From Chromera velia (taxonomy: Eukaryota > Sar > Chromeraceae), in contig JAHBMJ010001878.1 of NCBI GenBank assembly GCA_018398765.1, forward strand, positions 103,876 to 137,903: a stretch of DNA of 34,028 bases, in the 5' to 3' direction. The position numbers and the translations under genes were made by a program. Below the pieces are notes generated by a model, which was not told the DNA's origin, ran no database searches, and saw only the letters and a program-made list of their open reading frames with translations. Shown one piece after another: positions 1 to 11,407 of the stretch (position 1 is the first letter of the stretch; every line of letters starts with the position of its first letter).

Positions 1-521
1 TTCAGAAAAAAGACAGGCAGTGTGGTCATGTACGTGAAAGAAAGAGAGCACACACGCAGGCGCGTGTCAGGGATCGAGCAACGTGTGTGTTCGTGAGTGT
101 CAAAATGTGTGTTTGCGTCGATATGTGCGTGGGGGCTTATGTCTGTGACAGAGAGAGAAGGAGCGAAAGCGTGGGGTGGAGGGGATAAATGAGTGGTGAG
201 GGCTAAGTGCGCGTCTCTCTGTCTTGCTGTCCTTGTATGTAAAGAAAAAAAGAAGTGTGCGTCTCTCTGTTTGTCTGCCTGTCCCTGTGTGTGAAGAAAA
301 GAGAAAGTGCATACAAGCCATTCAAGCTTTGGTCTGCCTTTCTGTATGTCTTTCTGTCTGCCTGCCTCCTTCTGTCTATCAGTGAATCTGTTTGTCTCTT
401 TCCGCTTTCGCCCGTTTTGGCTCACGAGTCCAGAAAAGAAATGAGAAGAGAATACAAACTGTATCACTCTCTGTCTCTATCTGGCTGTCTGTCTCTGTCT
501 CTGTCTCTCTCTCCTCCCCCT

Positions 522-558
<37 letters not shown>

Positions 559-560
559 AT

Positions 561-601
<41 letters not shown>

Positions 602-630
602 CGCGTCTCTGCCCCTTAAATAAATTGCAG
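1..630 (+). other. Microsatellite-rich probable intron upstream of terminal exon
   Basis: No open coding segment with a convincing protein is visible. The stretch holds CT/GT-rich low-complexity DNA, a (CT)n tract near 519-543 and a (TG)n tract at about 543-598, then TTAAATAAATTGCAG, which reads as a branch/acceptor region for the exon at 631. It is probably the last intron of a + strand gene that begins outside the window. The frames that stay open through (TG)n or (CT)n are repeat artefacts. Confidence 0.45.
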
Positions 631-720
631 GAAAGAAGCGACAGAGAAGCGACTGAGGAAACGCTGCTCAGACTCCTCGAGGACACCTGCTCCAAGCTCA
701 ATGCTGTCGCCCAGCTGTGA
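631..720 (+). CDS. Terminal exon of an unidentified + strand gene (partial)
   Basis: Directly after an acceptor ending TTGCAG, a 90-base frame reads ERSDREATEETLLRLLEDTC and then SKLNAVAQL before a TGA at 718-720. The peptide is acidic and Leu-rich with heptad-like spacing (L..LL), which suits an amphipathic helix or coiled coil at a C terminus. Its codons look like those of the other genes here, and the acceptor matches their TGCAG consensus. The upstream exons lie outside the window, so the phase is inferred from the open frame only. No family is recognised. It could be a chance open frame, but the clean acceptor and sensible residue mix favour a real last exon. Confidence 0.45.
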   Translation, partial: ERSDREATEETLLRLLEDTCSKLNAVAQL

Positions 721-1792
721 TTCTTCTTTTGTTGTGTGCAGAAGACATGTTCATGAAACGATGTTCACGTGCACACATGTGCGCGCACAATCCGAGATCA
801 GTAGAAAGGGCAATCGGAGCCCCTCCACTTCCACCCTTCCTATTGCCTTTCGCTGCAGCGTGTGTACAGGAAAGAAACGGAACGAAGGAGAGAAAGGGAA
901 GGATGCTGGGAAAGAAGCGAAAAACAAGACACCAGGGAGAATCATTTGGACAGACGCACAAATTCGCTATTGCAGAGACAGGCAGGCAGGCAACTGGAAA
1001 AATGCCACAAGGATAGAGAGGAGGGGATAGGAGCATGAGAGTGCATCTCCAGTCAGTGGCAGTCAAATGCTACCTGAAATTCAGTTTCAAGCTGCAGATT
1101 CAAAATAAATCGCACCGTTCGACGCATTGACTCAAAAGTTACTCCTGGTGTTACGATTCGTTAGGAAATCTGTGGGAATGTAGGAAATTGATGAGAAATC
1201 CTAGTGAAATCTAAGGGAAACTCTAGTGAAATCTAGTGGAATCCATGAGAAATTGATGGGAAATTTCATTTTTTTTACGTTTTTTTTTTAAATACATGAA
1301 ACTAGTAGTTGAAATTACTGCAAGTTTGCTAGTTACTCTGTGCCAGTGTGTGTACGTGTTAGAATTACATAAACTTTCTTATACTTTTACTTAATTAGAA
1401 ATCTAATCAGATATTTATTATGAATCTATGATAAGCATCATAAGCTCATAGCAGTAATCCGACTGTAATCATAATTTTGAAAAGCACTGTAATAACGGAC
1501 TATTGCGACCAACCGGTGCTTGATTGATTGGTTCTACATTAAGCCGTCCTGCTATATCATGATAATATCTAAATCATAGACTAAATGTTACCAAAGCTAG
1601 TACCAAAGCATTATTTAGCTAGTTATATTTAGATCTAGATTTAGGTTACTGTGTGGCTTAATTGTATGGTGCCCGTTTTGTAATTACATTATTTAGTGGG
1701 AACCAGTGGCATCCTAGCTGGCATCTTAACTTGGTTATTCCTACCCCGGCTACCCGTATCATCTGAATCCATAATCTGATGATTATGGGCCA
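721..1792. other. Intergenic; 3' flank then AT-rich DNA
   Basis: No gene is supported. 721-1070 is mixed-composition DNA, probably the 3' untranslated or flanking part of the gene ending at 720. From about 1070 the composition turns AT-rich. 1160-1265 contains a degenerate repeat built on GAAATCTAGTG-like words. 1300-1790 is rich in CTAG and TTAG words with no open frame of note. Confidence 0.5.
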
Positions 1793-2050
1793 CCCTGCAG
1801 GTAGTAAATAAAATCCCATAAAATCCCACCGGATTTTACTGGATTTTACGGGATTTTAGCGAGGATTTTAGCAAATTTTACGGGATTTTAGCCAGGATTC
1901 TGCTAGATTATATTTTTGTGTAGCTAAAATCCTGGCTAACAATAGTCCGGCAGAATCCTAGCTAAAATCCCGTAAAATCCGCTAAAATCCTGGCTAAAAT
2001 CCGCTAAAATCCTGGGCTAAAATCCCGTAAAATCCTAGCTACCTGCAGGG
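1793..2050. repeat. Fold-back (inverted-repeat) element with 12-bp perfect termini
   Basis: The ends are perfect 12-base inverted repeats: CCCTGCAGGTAG at 1793-1804 and CTACCTGCAGGG at 2039-2050. The left half is a run of degenerate units of the type GGATTTTAGC and GGATTTTACGG. The right half carries the reverse complement (GCTAAAATCC, CCGTAAAATCC), so the 258-base unit can fold into one long imperfect hairpin around an AT-rich loop near 1900-1925. No coding capacity is seen. CA flanks both sides (1791-1792 and 2051-2052), which could be a 2-bp target duplication or chance. It is best described as a MITE-like fold-back element; superfamily unknown. Confidence 0.7.
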
Positions 2051-3297
2051 CACGTTGACTGTATGGTGTATCGAAAGTTCTGGATTAAACGTTTGTCACT
2101 TGTCGATCGCATGATTCGGATTGAAAAGATACATTTCAAATTGATAGTGGATGCAGCGAGAGAAGCGCCAACAATAAAGAGATCATTTGCAGAGACTAAG
2201 ATGCTTTCTTACCAGTCCGACTCCTGAGCTGAAGAGAACAAACTTGAACAAATAGGCATACCAACAAAAAACCGTTTCTGTGTACAGTACAGGACTTTCG
2301 TCCGCAGAGAAAGCATAGCAAAGGAACGAGATCAGGAAAGAATGAGGAAAGAGATAGGAACCGATCTGCGAAAGTAAATCACAAAAAATCTTTGCAAAGG
2401 CACAAAAAGGGGGAAAAACATAAATTTGGGGAACAATTTTAATTAAGCTGACCACTCAATCAATCAACCGACCGATCGATCGAGGCCCACCCATGCAGCC
2501 AACAACTTAATTGACACGGACGGCCCAACGTAAAGTCACAAAACCAACGAACGATCGAGCAAACCCACTGGCAGTCCCATCAACTCACTGAATTGCCCTT
2601 TGAGCCACTCACGCACGGCGCGCACGTCTGACATGTGCGCATGCTCGCTTTACTTCTCTCGTCTCTTTTTGCGAATTCATTTTCAGAAATTTTAATCGGC
2701 CTTCGTTTTTGTGGATGGATCCCTCTCTTGGTCTTCGCGTTCCATGCATCAAGCGCGAGGCAGCGGGAACCACAATATGTCTTTTTTTGTCCAAACAGAG
2801 AGATTGCTGAAAAACAACACAGAAAAAAATAGAAGCATGCAGCCTGGCTGTTAAGAGAAGGCCAGAACTGAAGAAGAAAAGGGCTGAAACAGAAAAAGTG
2901 AAAGAAGAAAAAGTGATGTACAAAAAAGAAAGCCCACCAAGCCCTTGCAGTCTTCTGCCCTCCCTGCAGATCTCTCAGTTCCTCTCTCCTTTTTTCTTCT
3001 CCGCTCCCCAGAGACTGCGTGGAAGAAAAAAAAATTCCGAGACAAAAGGCGCCTTCATTCCTGCCTGATCGACGCAGACGCGATACGTCCGTTCTTTGCT
3101 TTTCCGGCACTCTCTCTCTCTCTCTCTCTTTCTCTTGGGTTCGAGATTCTCTCTGTCTCTCTATCTCTTGGGTTCGAGACTCAACAAACGGACATCGGCA
3201 GAACCGGACAACACCCTGCTTTCTCACGAAGGCAGAAACATACGCTTTCTTGGATCGCCCCCTGACTTTGTTTTACACACTTGGTTCGTTATTGAAT
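2051..3297. other. Intergenic region 3' of the cysteine protease gene
   Basis: No gene is supported. Frames on the minus strand (for example 2580-3227) are built of Arg/Glu and Phe/Ser low-complexity sequence from purine and pyrimidine tracts, with no family resemblance. 3111-3178 holds (CT)n and a short duplicated CTCTTGGGTTCGAGA word (3134-3148 and 3165-3179). 2840-3297 probably includes the 3' untranslated region of the protease. Confidence 0.4.
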
Positions 3298-3420
3298 TCA
3301 ATTCGTCTGCTTTTCGTACTCAGTCGGATATGATGCGTGGTCCAGAATTCCGCACTGGCCGTGAGAGCCCACCTGCACGCACACACACACATACACACAC
3401 ATACATACACACACAGAGGC

Positions 3421-3459
<39 letters not shown>

Positions 3460-5061
3460 AACAGTTACACACAGACGCGCGCACATACACACGCAACACA
3501 CAGATACACTTACTCCCGCCCTCCCTCCCTCTCTCACACACACAGATACCCTCAGGCTCAGCTCATTCTCGATGAAATCAAAGAGATTGCTTCACCATGA
3601 ACATCAATCCACCTGCCTGAAAAGTCCATGCGTCTCCATTCATTCATTCATTCATTCATTCATCCATCCATTCATTCATTCCGATTCATTCGTTCATTCA
3701 TTCATTCATGCTTTCATTTCCGCTCACCCACCACGCACCGACCGACCGACCGAAGGTTTGGAGGAGTTCCGCACGAGTTTGATATACCCCTTGTCGCCCC
3801 AGGTCCTGCCCCACGAGTTCTTCACCAGCCAGTAGTCGAGGCCGTTCTCCGTGCCATACCCGACCAGCAGTACCCCGTGATTCATTCGAGACCCGCAGTG
3901 CTCGGTCAGGACACCGGACTTGTAAAACTTGAACGCCATCTCATTCGCCTGCAGGGCAGATAGCACGAGACAAGAAAGGCTGAGTAACAGGGAAGGAGAA
4001 ATCAAAAGCAAACATACAAAGATACCTCTCTAGCCTGAACAGCGACACTGGCAAAATTGCAAGGCGAGAACAAGAAAGAGAGGAAGAAGAAGGAGAACCA
4101 CCTGAGCACAAATGACCGAACCAACCTGAATGGCCACGGCAACAGGCCCATGTTCTGCAACAGCCGCCATGAGCGCCGTCTCCGATCTTCGCGGCACGTC
4201 GTAGAACCCATTGAACCCGATCAGCAAGGGGTCGCACTCTCTGGCTCTGCACTTTCCGTTGATGGCCTCGTACGGGTAATCGGTCTCAGAGCACAACCCG
4301 TGCTTCTTCACATACCGGAAAGCCGCGTCCATCAGCCCCCCACTGCACCCCTTGTTGCCCTCCCCCCAGGAGCAGTCAACAAGCTGTTGCTCAGACAGCT
4401 TGCCGAGCTTGCTGGTGTTCTTGCAGTGCACTCCCTCGAGAGCCCCGACGGCCGAGAAGGCCCAGCAAGACCCGCAGCTGCTCTGGTCCATCACCGGGTT
4501 CACGCACTTCTTCGCATTCCAGTCGACGGACTGGGGCAGCGCGTCCCGGGAATAGGAGGACAGGTTGTGGGTGGGGTGCACTCCGTTTGTGCCATCCATG
4601 GGAGAGAAGCCCATGAACCTCTGGTCGAATTCCTCAGGGGTCAAATCGGAAAATTCGTTAATTTCCAGCTTCACGTGATCGTGTGCTGCGTTGTGCGCCT
4701 CAATCCACTGCAGGTTCTTTTCGAAGATCTTGAAGCGCTTCTCTGTCTCTGCCTCGTCTGCGTACACTTTGTTGAACTTCCACTTGAATGAGTTGAAAGA
4801 GTTCAACACAAAAGGGCTCGCAGAGGAAGACCACAACTGGACAGACGAAGCATCAAGAGAAGCCGTGGGCGCACTGCTGAAGCGAGTGCCATACATGTAC
4901 CCAAACAGGCCAAGAACTCCACACAACGCAACGGCAGGAATCACTGCAAGAAGAACAGCAGTACGATTCACCTTCCTCTGTCTGCGTGTTGTCCCCACCG
5001 TCTCACCAGAGACGAACGAGACGTAATGCTCCGGGGAGGAAGACATCCTAGCTGCTCTCAC
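3298..5061 (-). CDS. CPL: Membrane-anchored cathepsin L-like cysteine protease (papain family C1A)
   Basis: Exons on the minus strand are 5061-4126, 3948-3751 and 3372-3298, all phase 0, giving 402 aa. Papain-family proteases cut peptides with a Cys-His-Asn triad, usually in acidic vacuoles. Residues 1-33 are a short cytosolic tail. About 34-58 (AVLLAVIPAVALCGVLGLFG) is one membrane span, so this is a type II protein with no cleaved signal peptide. The propeptide has a full ERFNIN motif (E105, R109, I112/F113, N116, I120, N124) and NEFSD near 135-139. The mature domain starts near LPQSVDW (175). The oxyanion Gln is Q193, the catalytic Cys is C199 in CGSCWAFS, His is H336 in MNHGVLLVGYG, and Asn is N356 in KNSWG. 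The C terminus GQCGILDHASYPT sits in the third exon. Length and anchor match Toxoplasma CPL and the falcipains. The exon 2 donor lies in a (GTCG)n run, so SVGRS could be added there. Confidence 0.93.
3381..3458. repeat. (CA)n followed by (GA)n microsatellite in protease intron 2
   Basis: CA/CATA repeats at about 3381-3416 are followed by (GA)n at about 3425-3458. Read on the coding strand, the (TG)n tract runs straight into CGTGCAG, the acceptor of exon 3. Confidence 0.85.
3638..3710. repeat. (ATTC)n tetranucleotide array in protease intron 2
   Basis: ATTC repeats with a few substituted units (ATCC, GATTC, GTTC) fill this part of the intron. On the coding strand they read (GAAT)n. Confidence 0.85.
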
Positions 5062-5561
5062 TTGCTTTCTTTGCTATCAAGCTGCCTGCCTGTGCAAACC
5101 CGTGGCTTTCCTGAACTTCTTGGTACACGGAAACGAGCAGCCTGTAAGCGCCTCGTAAGTCCACTGTGCGTTGACGTAAAGCGGTGACTCAATAGATTCG
5201 GAGACGGCTTGGTCGAGATTTTCAGTTTCACCAATTTAAAAATTTTTGAAGTGAAAAGTAGTCAGCGGGCGTCTCCGCGCAGCTGGTCATCCCCGCGGGC
5301 GGCGCGCGGGCCCCAAATTTAACGGAGCGCCCGCGGGCCCGCGGCCGCCTGAACACCGCGCACGGCGCGTGACCGCGCGCACAAATCGCGAACCTTCTTG
5401 CTGCAGCTAGTCACGGTTTCATTCGATTGACTGGCCGGAAGTGTGTATTGAAGGATCCCTGTTGTCATCTGCTTAGCTGTGCAGCAAAAGAAGGGAGACT
5501 GCAAGGTTCTTCGTGGCATCTGATTTCTTGACGCTGAAAAGAGAAAGAAGCAAAATTCATT
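5062..5561. promoter_or_regulatory. Divergent promoter region, protease (-) and GluRS (+)
   Basis: The 500 bases separate the two start codons of a head-to-head gene pair. 5270-5395 is a CpG-dense block containing the perfect 14-base palindrome CCGCGGGCCCGCGG at 5331-5344 and further GCGCGC/GGGCCC words. An AT-rich patch (TTTAAAAATTTTT) lies at about 5235-5247, and a TGACTC word lies near 5187. No clear TATA box is positioned for either gene. Promoter function is inferred from gene arrangement; both 5' untranslated regions must also lie here. Confidence 0.55.
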
Positions 5562-7651
5562 ATGGCCGGTGCGAGCGCCGTGCTCTTCTACAACCCGGGG
5601 GCGTCTCCGTTCACCTCTCTGGTGTGCGCCTCTTTGACAAACAGCCTGCGACCGAATGCTGTCAGAACCGTGGTGGCAAAGAACGTTGAGGTTGCCAAGG
5701 TAAGCTCTGGAGGGAGGGAGGGAGGGAGGATGTCTGCAAAGGGCTTACTCTCGCTGGCTTGTCTGTTCACATACCTGTCCACATACTTGCCCCCCCCCCG
5801 TCCTCTTTTTTTGTGCAGGTGAGACTTCTCGACGGCACAGAGCACTCTGGAAATGACCTTTTGGCGTCTCGACTGATTGCCACTGCAGTGCGTTCGGAGA
5901 CGGCGCTGTGGGGCAAGTCATCCGAGGAGTCCAAGGAGGTGGAGGAGTGGGTGGGGCACGTGGAGAAGGGCAGCATGAAGCTTCCGTTCTTCTGTCAGAC
6001 TCTGAACGGGCGGCTCCAATTGAGGACATTCGTGGTGGGGCACTCCCTCACTCTGGCCGACGTCGCAGCGTTCGCCTACGTGCATAAACTCGGAGGTGAG
6101 TGTGGATGCATTTTGCCGTCTCTTTTCTTTTGGAAGCGATCGAGATCTATATCTGCCGTCTCTTCTCTTTTTCTTTTTCCAGTTGGTATCGCTGACGAGC
6201 CAGGATGGTTGGCACGACCCATTAGCGTCTCTCTTCTGATCTCTTTCCGGCACTTTCTTCCCAGTGTGAGCGTGAGGGGGGGTGGCGGGAGAATGAGGGA
6301 TTTCTCGTGTCTCGTGTTCTGTGCATTCATTGATACACGGGATTACAGAGTTGGGCCGGGGGGTGCTTTTGTTCTTGTGCTCCCCTGTATTCCTCCCGAC
6401 TGACTGAATCTGTTGCTGTCGCCCTTTGTCCCCTTTCCCTTCCCGCTCGAGACTCAGGGCGGGTAATGCAATGATCCTCCTTGTCTTTTCTTTTCTTTTC
6501 TTTTCTTTTCTTTTCTCTCTTTCTCGAGGGCTTGACAGTCATCTCAGTGAATGAACAAACCGGCAGAAAGACAGGTGTCCCTGTCTGATTGGTTTGCCCA
6601 TCAGTGGGTCCATTTGCATTCCGATTTTTCTCCTTCCTTCCTTCCGTAGTATCCATGGACGCCTCTCCTATCTCCCCCCCCGGCTTTTCAATTTCTCTTC
6701 CCTTCCTTTGCTTTCGTGTGGTTGAGAAACGAACAGGGAACTCATCATCAACAGACTTCCCGGCAGACGCACAGAAGTTCCCTCATGTCGCGAGGTGGTG
6801 GCTCTTCCTGAGCAGCCAGCCAGCTATCGGGTAAATCGGTGGGGGCGTCTCTCTCTCTGCGCGCGTCTTGTCTGCCTGGCCTATGATGAGTACAGTGTTG
6901 TGAGAGTCGGCAGAGAGAGTGTGGTGATACAGATTAAACGTTTCGCTTCAGACGGACGGGCAGAAAAACCAGAAGAGAAAGAAGGAGAGAAATATTTCAC
7001 ACACTGTGAAGCAAATGAGGGAGGGACTTCTCCGATTTTATGTGTTTCTGTTCGACTTTTCCTTTCCAACAAACAGACTGGAGAGCGAATAGAGAAGGGC
7101 AAATACAGATCGGCCGTTGCGTGTATTGATTTGAGTGCAGGCTGGTCATTGCAGAGAATGCAATCGCGGCCAGTGCGACCGGATCGGGGGCCTCTGCCGT
7201 CAACGGTGTTGAGAAGAGGCAGGGCGGCAAGGGAGGAAAGGGAAAGGGGGATAAGGACAAGGGCAAGGGTGAGCAGAGCAAAGAATCGGGAGAGGGTGGG
7301 GAGAGTGCGATTGGATCTGGACTTTCCTTTCCTCCTCTGACTGGGGGAGAGAAGGGAAAAGTCTGCACAAGATTCGCTCCAGAGCCGTCAGGTCAGCCTC
7401 CCTCAGGGGGAGACGGGGAATTTGTTAGGGGGGTTGGCTGAGGCTTTCTTTCTGTCTTTCTTGCGCTCGCTGTCTCTCTTTGCGTGAGCTTTCTCGCTCT
7501 CGTTGTCTCTCTGTGCGTGTGCTGTCTGTCTGCCTTTCTCGCTTTCTCTCTCCCTTTATGCGCGCCCATTCGTGTGCATTTGGTGGGTCTGTCTTCACGA
7601 TCTGACGACACTCCTGACTGCGTGTTGTGCGTCCGCCCGCATAGAGAGAGG

Positions 7652-7722
<71 letters not shown>

Positions 7723-10032
7723 ATCTATCGTCCATCTAGGCCCTTCCCTCGCCCTGCGTGCATCTATCGTCCATCTAGGCCCTTCCCTCGCCCTGCTTGT
7801 GCTTCCTCGTCGCATTCCTCCTTTTGTCTTCTTTTTTTTCTGCGGGTTAAATTCGCGAAAGAAAATGTCATGGTGATTTGAATGAAAAAAGTTGCTTCTC
7901 GCATGGCACTGCGCAGACAGATATTCGTTTTGAATGAAGGCCCGGCACCAGCTTGTTGCTTATCAGGGTCACGCCAATTTCATCTGTCTCTACGAAATCC
8001 CAAGTTCGTTCGGACTTGAGCTTTGGCATTGAAAGAAGTGAAGTGCACCTTTTTGTTTTCTCCTGCGCGGGCCGGCCTGCAGGCTACCTTCACATCGGTC
8101 ACGTGAAAGCTGCGTTCCTGGCCAACTACTACGCGCGGGAGTATGGGGGGAAACTGATCCTCCGATTTGACGACACCAATCCGGCAAAGGTCAGTCGCTT
8201 GAAGGAAGGAAGGAAGGAAGGAAGGAGGGAAAGAAGGCAGGGAGAGACCGCTTTGATCGATCGATCGATCGATCGATCAACCTTTTTTGGAGAGAGACAT
8301 GGTTTCAAGAGAAGCTTGAGATCTTACATGGACTGTAGGAATCGTCACCCCCATATGCAGACAGTGACTGGTGGCTGGGGCGCTTGGGGCCGTTGCGCGC
8401 ACTGACCGCACGCGCGAAGGCACGTGCCGGCAGGTCTCCGAGCTAATCGTCTCCGATAGGTCGCAGAGCGGCCACTATGTATTGGCGACGTTTCTCTCTC
8501 CTTCTCTGATTGAGGCAGTAGGAATTCATTCTTCGATTGGGGATTGAGTACCGTAGGACTGGGCAGGCAAAACGTATGTGTGTGCATTGAATGAATGGCC
8601 TTCTTGTTGTTCCTCCTTCGTGTGACTCTCTCCCTGCTTCCCTCCCTGTCCGAATATTCCTTTCTTCTTTCATTCACCCATGCAGGAGAAGGAGGAGTTC
8701 GAGAGTTCTTGCATTTACTTTCATTCAGAATACATACTGAAAAAGAATTCTGTATGAAAGTAAATGCATGCATTATTCTTTCATTCACCCATCCCTGCAG
8801 GAGAAGGAGGAGTTCGAGAGTTCTATCAAGGAGGATCTCCGAACTTTGGGGATTGTGGAGGACGAGGTCACCTACACCTCAGATCACTTTCCCTATCTTC
8901 TGGTGTGTCTGTCGGCCTGGGATGATGTCTCTGCATTTCTCTTTTTTCTTTTCCTCTCTCTTTCTCTTTTCACAAAAGGGAGACACAAAAGAAAAATCGA
9001 GCCCTGCCCAAAAAGTCACCATTCGACCAAACGAATTCTGCGTGTTTAATTGTTTGTCTGTCTCACTTCTGGAGAGAGGGAGGGAGGGATCCAGAAGTTC
9101 CAATCCCAGACTTCCACCTCTGTCTCCTTCCTTCCTTGCCTCTTTCTTTCACACAGCTCAACTCTATTCCATTACATTCCGCACACACACAGCCGGACTT
9201 GGCCGACACCGAAATGAGGATCATATCATCATTCTCTCTGTCTACCTATCTCAATATATGTACATACATGTATTTATTCATCTCTCTCTCTCTTTCTTCG
9301 TCTCGCTGTCTGTGTTCTCATGCAGGATTTCATGACGGAGCTGATCAAGAAGGGGATCATGTACGTCGACAACACCTCTGTGGAAGAGATGAGAGACCAG
9401 CGCGGGAAGGGAATAGAGAGCAAGTAGGTCTTGCTTGTCCGTGAGCCCGTGTGTGAAAGTGTACATCGGGTGTGTGTGTGTGTGTGTGTGTGCTCCGTGC
9501 ATGTTTTTCCCTTTTCTTCCCCCCTGTCAGTCTCCTTCTTTCTTCCCGAGTGCCTCGTACACATGCATGCGCATGAAGACAGGAAGGGGGGTATCTGTGC
9601 AAAGGTGCCTGCCTCCAGAGAGCAGCTCTTAGATTGAATGCAGAAGATTGTTCTTTCTTTTTTATTTCGTTGTGTTGTGTGTGATCATCAGTATGCGCAT
9701 AATCCGGATTATGCATGCATTCGACTCCCTCTTCTGTTCTCATCGGTATTCTGTCTCTTTGTTCTTTCGTTCACCCACCCCCTTTTTTTCTCTGTTCTCT
9801 CTCTCTCTGTGCAGGTGTCGCAATAACGGCGCCGAGGAGAATTTGCGTCTTTGGGAGGAGATGAAGAGAGGAAGCGCAGAGGGCGTGACCTGCTGTGTGA
9901 GGGCGAAGATTGACATGAAGAACAACAACAAGTGCATGCGGGACCCCGTCATGTACAGGTAAATGTAGGCGGGCGGGATTGAAGGAACGATGGATGGATT
10001 GAAGAAAGGGGGAACATGTGCCACTTTTTGGA

Positions 10033-10068
<36 letters not shown>

Positions 10069-11375
10069 AGGGCAGAAAAGGGTTTGGGGAGGACGGATCG
10101 GAATCCAAGCGAGACAGGCAGACACTGGCAGCCTGCCCTCTCTCTCTCTCTCTGTTTTCTCTGCAGGCCCGCAGGTTCTCTCTCTGTGTTGTGATCACGC
10201 ACGGCTCCCTTCCTTCCGCGATCACAAAGGGAAGGGCGGTCTCTGCTCTTCTCTCTCTAGTCTCATACCACCATGAAGTAACGGAAACGTTTCCTCAAAC
10301 GTGTGCTCGTGTGTGTGTGTGTGTGTGTGTGTGTCTGTGTGTGTGCAGGTGTAACGTGACGGATACTCACCATCGAACGGGAACAAAGTACAAGACCTAT
10401 CCTTGCTACGACTTTGCCTGTCCTGGTGAGGTACCACTTCCTCCATCTCCTTTTTCCTCTCTCTCCCTCGCCCCTCCCCTTGGCCGCATTGCTTTTCTGA
10501 TTTCTTTCGCAGCTTCTTTTTCTCCCGCTTGTTCTCAGTCGTTCTTCTGCTGCCTGTCACTCTTGTTTTTGCATACGGGCGTGCGTCTGTGCGTGGGAGC
10601 GTGCAGTTGTGGATGCGAAGGAGGGCGTGACCCATGCGATGAGGTCCTCTGAGTATGTTGACAGGAACGAACAGTACATGTGGATTCTCAAGGTTGACTT
10701 TTGGGGAGGTCTGGGGGGAGGGTAGAAGCTTGCTTGCCTGCATGCGTCCAGCCATGGCTTTAGGTCTTTCCTGTGACAGTTAACAGGTTCTTCTGCCGAG
10801 CCTCTGAGTAGTGTTAAAGAAAGTCGAGTAGAAACGATCGGTGGTCTCTATGAGTTTGTGCTTTGCCTGTGCGCCGTCTATGTTGATTAGAGGCCTGGAT
10901 TTATGTTCGACACGTGTATGTGCACGCGCATGAGTCTTCTGAGAGTACGTACGTACGTGCGTGTGTGTGCGTATGCATGTGCGTGTGAGAGTGCGTGTGA
11001 ATGTGTGTACATGCCAACGCACTCGACCTGACCGATCCCCACAAAAAGCATTCACATATGTCCGCTTGCAGGCCTGCGGACTTCGTACAGTGGAGATGGT
11101 CGAGTTCTCCCGTTTGAATTTGGTGAACACCGTTTTGTCCAAGAGGAAACTTCAGTGGTTCGTCCGTCCATTTGCCTGACAGTGCTCTTAGCCTGTTGAA
11201 GCTTCGTTCAGCACAAATGCAGGCCTGCCTACAGATAGACATGGACATAGACAGGCACTTGCTTACTCCGAAAACCCCTCGCTCCAAATTAGCAAACAAG
11301 CTTCGTAAACAAACTTTCCAACACACTTGCAGAAAGAAGCAGACCTCCACCGACCGACACTCAAAAAAACCGTGC

Positions 11376-11407
<32 letters not shown>

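Noticed and set aside
2580-3227. 215-aa minus-strand frame
   Set aside because: Composition is Arg/Glu then Phe/Ser low complexity from purine and pyrimidine runs, with no motif, and it lies 3' of the protease gene.
4057-4791. 244-aa open frame on the + strand
   Set aside because: It lies antisense to the first exon of the cysteine protease, whose motifs are unambiguous; the frame is a by-product of codon use.
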